Shown: positions 5,877-10,838 of the stretch, in pieces
How positions within the stretch are numbered: the first letter of the stretch is position 1
Layout: the number at the start of each line of letters is the position of its first letter
Source of the DNA: CAYFZR01 sp964347835 [NCBI: uncultured archaeon]
Lineage (GTDB): Archaea > CAYFZR01
NCBI GenBank assembly: GCA_964347835.1
Contig: CAYFZR010000084.1
Location: 1-10,838 of the forward strand
Length of the DNA stretch: 10,838 bases
Direction of reading: 5' to 3'
Notes under the pieces: generated by a model
Seen by the model: only the letters and a program-made list of their open reading frames with translations
The model's database searches: none
Told to the model about the DNA's origin: nothing
Translations under genes and position numbers: made by a program

Positions 5877-7184
5877 ATGGCATTTGAAAGAAATAAACCT
5901 TGGGTGGCGTTTATCCTTATTATCCTAATTTCTATACCACTAAATCTTTCTAAAGGGGAAGAAATCGAAGAAATTGAGGGTTACATAAGTCCTGTAGGAA
6001 TTCTCTATGATTATTCACCGGAAAGGTTTCAATCAGCCCTATATAACGGGAAGCCTACCATGTTAGATTTCTCTGCAGATAGATGCGGTCCTTGCAGGCT
6101 GATGATCCCTACTATGAGGGCGCTTAGAACCGAATACAAAGGAATAGCAGATATTATTACCATTAATGCAGATTCCAAGGAAGGACATGAACTCGCAAGA
6201 GAATACGGCGTTGTTTATCTTCCTTCATTTATATTCTTTGATAAATATGGAAAACCAATCACGACTTTGGTGGGGTATCAGGAAAAGGAAGAGATAGAAT
6301 ACGTATTGAATAAATTATTAAGAGGAGAAATAATAGAGGGAAAAATGCCGAGAGTGGTAAGAAAAACCAAATCTAAATATAAAGAGCCTGAGTACGAAAT
6401 AAGACCTGTATATGAGTATGAAGGGAAGGTTTTAAAGAAAGGAGAAGGTACTTATGAGGATTTTCTACATTTTGGAGAGATCTTTAGTTATGAAAACTAT
6501 GGTTTGAAACTCGTCGGGACAGATTTAGATAGAGAAAGAGTTTTTATAAACGTCCTATACATGGGGAGGAAGACATCCTTCTCGGGACCTATCAGTATTG
6601 GAGAAACTTTAGAGGCGAAAGAGGCAAAAATAACCTTGTTAGAAGTAGGGTCTCAAAGGGCAAAATTAAGGGTAGAGTTGCCATCCACTACGCGCTATGA
6701 ATTGGTAGGGGAGACCGATAGTTCTTCGTTAGAGACATCTAATTTGAGTGCAGATTCAGCAGAATTTGGTAAAAAAATTGATCTGCTAATCATTAAGGAC
6801 GTAGATAAATACAATTCACCTGTGGGTGACGACATAGACGTAATTTTGAGTGTGGAAAGCAATTTAGACAGTAATGTTAAGATTAGAATCATAGACACTA
6901 TTCCAAAAAATTTTCAGGTTGTTTCTGGAAATCTGAACATAGAAGATTCCCTTTCTGGAAAAGAGCACAAGACGTATAGTTATAAAATCAGGCCCCTAAA
7001 AGAGGGAAATTATGAGTTACCCGGTTCCGTTCTCATATACTCAAATGGAAACGACGAGAAGATGATTAGAACTGAAGGTATATTAATATCCGTGGCTGAA
7101 AGATACGAAGATAAAGGATTCTTAGGACTCCTATCGTCAATCTTTAATAAGATATTGGAGTTTCTCGGATTGAGAGATTCATGA
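5877..7184 (+). CDS. Secreted thioredoxin-fold protein with S-layer-like C-terminal domains
   Basis: A thiol-disulfide oxidoreductase acting outside the cytoplasmic membrane. The 435 residues begin with a hydrophobic signal or anchor (8-24). A thioredoxin domain (about 45-150) follows with the CGPC active site at 70-73 (FSADRCGPCRLM) and the cis-Pro at 116 (YLPSFIFF). Residues about 183-270 (GEIFSYENYGLKLVGTDLDRE and after) resemble archaeal S-layer duplication modules. About 305-408 (DVDKYNSPVGDDIDVILSV, TIPKNFQVVSGNL) resembles DUF11/CARDB-type surface domains. The last 20 residues contain a hydrophobic amphipathic helix (FLGLLSSIFNKILEFLGL) that might touch the membrane. CGPC is typical of a reductase, which fits electron supply from the CcdA-like protein encoded at 8444. 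It has no Shine-Dalgarno and probably a leaderless transcript. A 20-base gap to the radical SAM gene suggests co-transcription. Confidence 0.85.
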   Translation: MAFERNKPWVAFILIILISIPLNLSKGEEIEEIEGYISPVGILYDYSPERFQSALYNGKPTMLDFSADRCGPCRLMIPTMRALRTEYKGIADIITINADSKEGHELAREYGVVYLPSFIFFDKYGKPITTLVGYQEKEEIEYVLNKLLRGEIIEGKMPRVVRKTKSKYKEPEYEIRPVYEYEGKVLKKGEGTYEDFLHFGEIFSYENYGLKLVGTDLDRERVFINVLYMGRKTSFSGPISIGETLEAKEAKITLLEVGSQRAKLRVELPSTTRYELVGETDSSSLETSNLSADSAEFGKKIDLLIIKDVDKYNSPVGDDIDVILSVESNLDSNVKIRIIDTIPKNFQVVSGNLNIEDSLSGKEHKTYSYKIRPLKEGNYELPGSVLIYSNGNDEKMIRTEGILISVAERYEDKGFLGLLSSIFNKILEFLGLRDS

Positions 7185-7204
7185 GTAGAAATTAAGGCGA
7201 TTAA

Positions 7205-8164
7205 ATGAAAGAAACCAAGGCTTTACTATTGTCTTATGGAAGAGTAGCACTGGAAGATTTTAGCGTTAAAGCATCTAAATCTAAAGCAGGTCCAGGCGCT
7301 GGATTAAAATCAGTATTCTTTAGATTTTTCAATCATAGAGTCAAACTGGAGATCGATCCTGAATCACCTTTAATTGCCAAGAGAATAGGAGAGAGGACCA
7401 AACTCTACCTTGATGGAGAAGAAATAGTCGAGGGATATGTTGAAGAACCTGTATTACACTGTCCAGAACAAGCCTATATAACTGTCTCAGAGAGTTGTAT
7501 ATACAACTGCCTTTTTTGTCCGATGCCTAAGTTAAAAGGTATGAGAAAAAGTGAAGAAGACATAGTAAGGATGATTAAAAAAGTATCAGATAAGATCAAT
7601 GCTATCTCTATAACTTCTGGCGTTTATAAATCCTTAAGCGAAGAAGTTGAGTATGTAGCACACATAATCCGTGCCTTGGAGAAATTTGGCTTGCCCATAG
7701 GCGTTTCTATTTGTCCAACCAAGGACTCCTCTGATATACTTTATACGGCAGGCGCTAGAGAGATCAAATACAACATAGAGATACTTGATAGAAAACTTTT
7801 CAATAAAATATGCAGAGGAAAGGATTATGATTTCATCCTCGAAAGCCTCATAAATGCTGTGGATTTGTATGGAAGAAACAAGGTATTTTCTAATATTATC
7901 GTGGGTTTGGGAGAAAACAATGAAAACGTTAAGAAAGGAATTGACTTTTTAACCTCTCACGGAGTTATACCGATTCTAAGACCTTATTACCCTCATCCAT
8001 TAAGAAAAGAAGAAATAGGAAATGAACGTCCATCTGCTGAGAGAATATTAAAACTTTCTACTTATCTAAAAAATTCATTGGAAGAACATAATTTAGACCT
8101 TTCACAAATCAAGACAATGTGCATACCATGCGGTGGGTGCGATATAACTCCCTTAGATTTTTAA
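7205..8164 (+). CDS. Radical SAM enzyme, biotin-synthase-related (COG2516-like)
   Basis: A cytosolic radical SAM enzyme of 319 residues. The cluster motif is SESCIYNCLFC, with Cys98, Cys102 and Cys105 in CxxxCxxC spacing to bind the [4Fe-4S] that cleaves S-adenosylmethionine. ITSG (136-139), SICPTK (168-173) and an IIVGLGE segment (231-237) fit successive strands of the barrel. The C-terminus has a second Cys group, CIPCGGCD (306-313), which could bind an auxiliary iron-sulfur cluster or substrate metal. Cys86 is a further candidate ligand. The overall shape resembles archaeal biotin-synthase-related proteins of unknown substrate; it is not a true biotin synthase judging by the missing surroundings (no bio genes). 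ATG at 7205 has a weak AAGG about 8 bases upstream. It is 20 bases after the thioredoxin gene, which suggests a linked function, but the reaction is unknown. Confidence 0.85.
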   Translation: MKETKALLLSYGRVALEDFSVKASKSKAGPGAGLKSVFFRFFNHRVKLEIDPESPLIAKRIGERTKLYLDGEEIVEGYVEEPVLHCPEQAYITVSESCIYNCLFCPMPKLKGMRKSEEDIVRMIKKVSDKINAISITSGVYKSLSEEVEYVAHIIRALEKFGLPIGVSICPTKDSSDILYTAGAREIKYNIEILDRKLFNKICRGKDYDFILESLINAVDLYGRNKVFSNIIVGLGENNENVKKGIDFLTSHGVIPILRPYYPHPLRKEEIGNERPSAERILKLSTYLKNSLEEHNLDLSQIKTMCIPCGGCDITPLDF

Positions 8165-8193
8165 TTTGAAAATGAAGAAGTTCAGTTATTACC

Positions 8194-8203
8194 AATTTTA
8201 AAC
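8194..8203 (+). promoter_or_regulatory. Possible TATA box before the small two-helix protein
   Basis: AATTTTAAAC about 25 bases before a predicted transcript start near 8225. That leader would contain GGTGAG (8241-8246) and favour ATG 8253 as the start rather than ATG 8214 or 8220. Confidence 0.35.
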
Positions 8204-8252
8204 TAAAAACCATATGAGTATGTACAAATCATTTTGTTTTGTGGTGAGTTTA

Positions 8253-8396
8253 ATGTTATGCTGTGTAGGTCTCTTTGCAGGACTTTTCATCGGACAGTAT
8301 CTGGGAGGACCATGGACTTTCGTTGCCCCGATACTTGGTTTTGGTCTAGGTCTGGTTGGAGACAGGAAATTTATGCACAAATATCATGCACATTGA
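8253..8396 (+). CDS. Small two-helix membrane protein with His-rich C-terminus
   Basis: A 47-residue protein of no recognised family. It is a helical hairpin: helix 1 (about 1-17, starting MLCCVGLFAGLFIG), a short GGPW turn, and helix 2 (about 21-36, glycine-rich TFVAPILGFGLGLVG). The charged tail DRKFMHKYHAH has His42, His45 and His47. Small-residue spacing (GLFAG, GFGLG) favours tight helix packing. Positive charge after helix 2 predicts both ends in the cytosol. Cys3 and Cys4 with the His tail could bind a metal, which is inferred. The preferred start is ATG 8253, since GGTGAG at 8241-8246 has the same spacing as the 3381 gene; ATG 8214 would give 60 residues and lacks a ribosome site. It lies just ahead of the CcdA-like gene (47-base gap), probably in the same transcript, and might be its small subunit. 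Confidence 0.65.
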   Translation: MLCCVGLFAGLFIGQYLGGPWTFVAPILGFGLGLVGDRKFMHKYHAH

Positions 8397-8443
8397 AAAA
8401 TAGATCTCCTATTCGAATAAAAACCTTCTTCTCGGATATTAAA

Positions 8444-9448
8444 ATGGTGTCTGCTGAATTATTCAATGAAACGGAAAGTATAATAGCAATTCTTTCAGAA
8501 AGCTATCCCTTTCTTGCATCCTTACTTGCTGGATTGTTCATTGGTGGTATAACATGCCCATCATGCGGTGCTACCTTAGGTGCTTATACAGCAGGCGTTG
8601 ATGGATCTTTTAGGCGTGGATTATTGACAGGACTAGTGTTCAACAGCGGAAAGTTGTTATTTTTTATCCTTGCAGGCGTAGCGGTTGGCAGTCTGTATAT
8701 CATATTTGACAACATCTTACTTTGGACGCTTCTCGCAATATTCGCTGGATTTCTAATGATGATTTTTGGATTCTCAATTATCGGAGTAATAAGTAATCCT
8801 TTCATCCGCTTAAGTCACGTTCTCCTAAATAGACTTCACTTGCCCATAAGTGGCAATCTTACCATGGTATTTGTGTGGGGTTTGCTCATGTCTATAGTGT
8901 GCGGCTTAGAGCTCTTAGGTCCCTTATTTCTCATAGTAATAGGGAGCTCTCTCGTTGGTTCCTTTTGGCAAGGCTTTCTCTTAGTACAGGCTTATGGAGT
9001 AGGAACCATGACTCCATCCATAATCATAGCAGGATTATCTGGTGGAGCAATAGGCTTAGGCTCTCCAAACATGAGGATAAGGGCTAGCAGAGTAGGCGGA
9101 GTTGTTTTAGTTTACATAGGGGCAATATTTGCTTTCTTGTCAGTGAAAATTTTAATCCCTATCGTGGGATTGATCGTAGGAGCAATTTTGATGCATAAAC
9201 TAGAGGATATAAAAGAATTTTATACTATACTCAAGGATCTCGTATTAGGGACCATAATAGGATCTGTTCTAGCATTCTTAAGGCTTTATTTAACAATACC
9301 AGACGTAGATCTCTATATATTGGCAAGATCGGAGTTTATTCCCGGCTTAGCATTTCTTTTTTCTCTCGTATCTGCCTCTTATTTTGTTATTCAAGAAAAG
9401 AAGAAAGAAAGCGAAGAGAGTACCTTAGATATGCCCTTTGAGACTTAA
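8444..9448 (+). CDS. CcdA/DsbD-like membrane thiol transporter (cytochrome c biogenesis transmembrane region family)
   Basis: An integral membrane protein of 334 residues resembling the DsbD/CcdA transmembrane family (DsbD_2-like). Members move reducing equivalents from cytosolic thioredoxin to outside thiol proteins through a Cys pair in TM1 and TM4. Here TM1 (23-45) contains GGITCPSCGATLG with Cys38 and Cys41. The corresponding helix of the second repeat (142-167) contains GLLMSIVCGLELLGPL with Cys153. About eight to ten hydrophobic segments are visible; the last third (about 235-315) is an extra C-terminal part not found in minimal CcdA. The tail is charged. The start is taken as ATG 8444 because the upstream frame overlaps the small gene and is not hydrophobic; the only nearby ribosome site is a weak CGGAT. 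The natural partner is the secreted CGPC thioredoxin at 5877. A TauE/UreH-like transporter is an alternative reading. Confidence 0.75.
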   Translation: MVSAELFNETESIIAILSESYPFLASLLAGLFIGGITCPSCGATLGAYTAGVDGSFRRGLLTGLVFNSGKLLFFILAGVAVGSLYIIFDNILLWTLLAIFAGFLMMIFGFSIIGVISNPFIRLSHVLLNRLHLPISGNLTMVFVWGLLMSIVCGLELLGPLFLIVIGSSLVGSFWQGFLLVQAYGVGTMTPSIIIAGLSGGAIGLGSPNMRIRASRVGGVVLVYIGAIFAFLSVKILIPIVGLIVGAILMHKLEDIKEFYTILKDLVLGTIIGSVLAFLRLYLTIPDVDLYILARSEFIPGLAFLFSLVSASYFVIQEKKKESEESTLDMPFET

Positions 9449-10213
9449 TAAGGGTATGAACATAGGAACCCTACTTTTGTATCTTAAGTATGCTTCTCCA
9501 AATTTTTCCACCATCTCTTTTTCTTCCTTCTTAGCAAGTCTATAGTACATAAATACCAATATTGGCCACATGGCTAGGGTGATTAGAGTAGGCCATTGAA
9601 TTAAAAAACCCACTGTAATCATCAAAAGTCCCAAGTATTGAGGATGGCGAACATATTTGTAAATTCCATCAGTAACGAGTTCTTCCGAATAGTATATCTT
9701 TTTCCAGCCTTTGTAGATCGAGATAAAGCCAATTGCTATTAAAATTAAGCTTGTTACCATGACTAAAGCCCATGCCTTTGTTAAACTTGTTATTTTAAAA
9801 GTCGCCAACATCGTTGCGAGAAGATGACTTTCGATATGACCAAATGAGAGTTGCATTCCAAAGAGAGAGGATAATATGTATATCGTGAGAGGGAAACCAA
9901 ACATCTCTGTGAAGAGAGCGATTATAAATGCTAAATAAATGCTTGCAGACCTCCAATCCCTCTTTTTCATGGGTGTGAGAAAACTAAGTGTAAAGAAGGA
10001 AAATATGGCGATATAAATTATCGCAGGAATCCAATTACCGTAATCATACTGATGATGCATAAATTCTAAATTCATGCCTGAATATATTTTGAGTAGCAAA
10101 ACAAAAGCAGATAAGCCAGAAAAGAATAGTAGTACTATGAAACTAAGCATAAGGATTGATAACAGATACTTAGCATCATATTTTGAATATATCCGATTCA
10201 TTTTATTCCCCAT
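9425..10213 (-). CDS. Isoprenylcysteine carboxyl methyltransferase/PEMT-like membrane methyltransferase
   Basis: An integral membrane methyltransferase of the ICMT/phospholipid methyltransferase superfamily, using S-adenosylmethionine. The 262 residues contain about six or seven hydrophobic helices. The conserved C-terminal core is clear: GIYKYVRHPQYLG (183-195), a hydrophobic pair (197-225), and AKKEEKEMVEKFGEAYLRY (227-245) ending in RVPMFIP. The Arg-His-Pro and paired Glu form the cofactor pocket in known members. Prokaryotic relatives methylate lipids, thiols such as methanethiol, or isoprenoid compounds, so the substrate stays open. The N-terminal half (about 15-115) is poorly conserved membrane sequence. 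It converges on the CcdA-like gene, with the last 24 bases overlapping. The start may be ATG 10213 or ATG 10201 (Met5); the TATA-like box at 10229-10238 fits the second better. It is divergent from the Lrp regulator. Confidence 0.82.
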   Translation of the reverse strand: MGNKMNRIYSKYDAKYLLSILMLSFIVLLFFSGLSAFVLLLKIYSGMNLEFMHHQYDYGNWIPAIIYIAIFSFFTLSFLTPMKKRDWRSASIYLAFIIALFTEMFGFPLTIYILSSLFGMQLSFGHIESHLLATMLATFKITSLTKAWALVMVTSLILIAIGFISIYKGWKKIYYSEELVTDGIYKYVRHPQYLGLLMITVGFLIQWPTLITLAMWPILVFMYYRLAKKEEKEMVEKFGEAYLRYKSRVPMFIPLLSLKGHI

Positions 10214-10305
10214 CTAAAAATTAGAAGATTTTTATAAACAATTTGTCCTTTTAAATAGGAAAAAATTAGAGGGATCTTTTTTAGAATCTACAATCCCCAT
10301 CTAAA
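10207..10305 (+). repeat. Pair of 12-base direct repeats in the divergent methyltransferase/Lrp spacer
   Basis: TCCCCATCTAAA occurs at 10207-10218 and again at 10294-10305, 87 bases apart. The first covers the methyltransferase start ATG. A second pair, AAAAATTAGA, sits at 10216-10225 and 10261-10270. These may be operators for the adjacent Lrp-type regulator. Confidence 0.4.
10229..10238 (-). promoter_or_regulatory. Probable TATA box of the methyltransferase gene
   Basis: Minus strand TTTATAAAAA, close to the archaeal consensus. Its centre is about 20 bases from ATG 10213 and about 32 bases from ATG 10201, so the shorter protein with a short leader is favoured. Confidence 0.5.
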
Positions 10306-10322
10306 GTGACTAGTTCATCCGG

Positions 10323-10332
10323 AATTTTTAAG
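10323..10332 (+). promoter_or_regulatory. Probable TATA box of the Lrp gene
   Basis: AATTTTTAAG is centred 29 bases before ATG 10357. There is no Shine-Dalgarno before that ATG, so the message is probably leaderless. Confidence 0.45.
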
Positions 10333-10356
10333 AAGTAGTTGATTTTATTTAATTCC

Positions 10357-10838
10357 ATGGATCTTGATGAACTGGACGTTAAGATACTAGATCTTCTACA
10401 AAGAGATGGACGGGCATCTTACAGTGTTATTGCCGAGAAATTAAATGTTACACCTCCTACGGTGCGCAGTCGCGTCGATCGTCTGATAGACCTCGGAATC
10501 ATCAAGAACTTCGGCATACAAATAAGCGCAGACGCTCTGCCATATTTAATTACCGGTTTCTTGTTGGTCACAACCAAACCCAGCAACATAGAGTCTATAT
10601 CGAAGGAAATAGCAGATTTGATCGAGGTTAAAAAAATCTACCATACAACTGGAGATCATAGTCTCTTTGTTGAGGTTGTAGTCAATGATTTCGCGGATTT
10701 TCGAGAGTTATTGAATACAAAATTCTCAGATATCAAAGAAATTGAAAAGATAGATACACTGATCGTAACTAAGACTGAAAAAAGTGATTTTTCATTAGAC
10801 TTGAGACCTACAACCATAAAATTGGAATGCGCCTACTG
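10357..10838 (+). CDS. Lrp/AsnC-family regulator, probably with C-terminal TRASH domain (partial)
   Basis: A transcription regulator cut by the window end; 160 complete codons are visible. An N-terminal winged helix-turn-helix (about 3-55: LDVKILDLLQRDGRASYSVI, then LNVTPPTVRSRVDRLIDLGI) is followed by a RAM/AsnC ligand and oligomer domain (about 62-140: LITGFLLVTTKP, YHTTGDHSLFVEVVVNDFAD). The sequence then goes beyond the usual Lrp end (about 150 residues) into TTIKLECAY plus a partial TG codon that would be Cys or Trp. ECAYC is the typical beginning of a TRASH metal-binding domain. Archaeal Lrp-TRASH proteins of the CopR/CopT type sense copper or other soft metals and usually sit beside a P-type ATPase or metallochaperone, which could lie just outside. 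The metal role is inferred, because only one Cys is certain. ATG 10357 is preceded by a TATA-like box and no ribosome site. Confidence 0.85.
   Translation, partial: MDLDELDVKILDLLQRDGRASYSVIAEKLNVTPPTVRSRVDRLIDLGIIKNFGIQISADALPYLITGFLLVTTKPSNIESISKEIADLIEVKKIYHTTGDHSLFVEVVVNDFADFRELLNTKFSDIKEIEKIDTLIVTKTEKSDFSLDLRPTTIKLECAY

Noticed and set aside
8234-8443. Upstream extension of the CcdA-like gene to ATG 8234
   Set aside because: The extra 70 residues are not hydrophobic, overlap the small two-helix gene in another frame, and show no family resemblance.
1-10838. CRISPR arrays, insertion sequences, tRNA or rRNA genes
   Set aside because: No regularly spaced repeats, transposase-like frames, terminal inverted repeats or RNA gene signatures were seen.

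Overview
The window looks archaeal. Starts are preceded either by GAGGTG-type Shine-Dalgarno sequences or by TATA-like boxes about 28 bases upstream with no ribosome binding site (apparently leaderless genes). TTG starts are frequent (positions 399, 3101, 5683). The protein families also fit: an S-layer/CARDB-like tail gene with an HAE3-type RND transporter, a PEGA-domain protein, NfeD, a COG2516-like radical SAM protein, and an Lrp/AsnC regulator that runs into what looks like a TRASH domain. The DNA is AT-rich. The phylum cannot be fixed from the sequence alone, and there is no rRNA or tRNA.

Layout. (1) 1-2734, plus strand: the end of a secreted, C-terminally anchored protein, an RND exporter of 743 residues, then a tiny zinc-ribbon ORF with its own strong Shine-Dalgarno but an in-frame TGA at codon 6. 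(2) 4676-2760, minus strand: two tandem Tat-exported Rieske proteins, a 54-residue membrane protein with a Cys/His-rich tail, and a short NfeD. The two small genes share an identical 17-base promoter element at the same distance from their starts. (3) 5683-4886, minus strand: a membrane-anchored coiled-coil and PEGA-domain protein. (4) 5877-9448, plus strand: a secreted thioredoxin (CGPC) with an S-layer-like extension, a radical SAM enzyme with a C-terminal Cys triad, a tiny two-helix membrane protein ending in His residues, and a CcdA/DsbD-like membrane protein with Cys in TM1 and in the matching position of the second repeat. (5) 10213-9425, minus strand: an isoprenylcysteine/phospholipid methyltransferase-type membrane protein that overlaps the previous gene tail to tail. 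(6) 10357 to the window end, plus strand: the Lrp/AsnC regulator, cut off at the start of a Cys motif.

Working together (inference): the CcdA-like protein could carry cytosolic reducing power across the membrane to the secreted CGPC thioredoxin. Beside it sit two exported Rieske proteins without any cytochrome b, two tiny membrane proteins with metal-ligand-rich tails, and a probable metal-sensing Lrp-TRASH regulator. The region therefore reads as an extracytoplasmic redox and metal-handling island next to an exporter operon. The best novelty candidates are the uncalled Cys/His microprotein with its shared promoter element, the paired Rieske proteins, and the thioredoxin/radical SAM/CcdA-like cluster.
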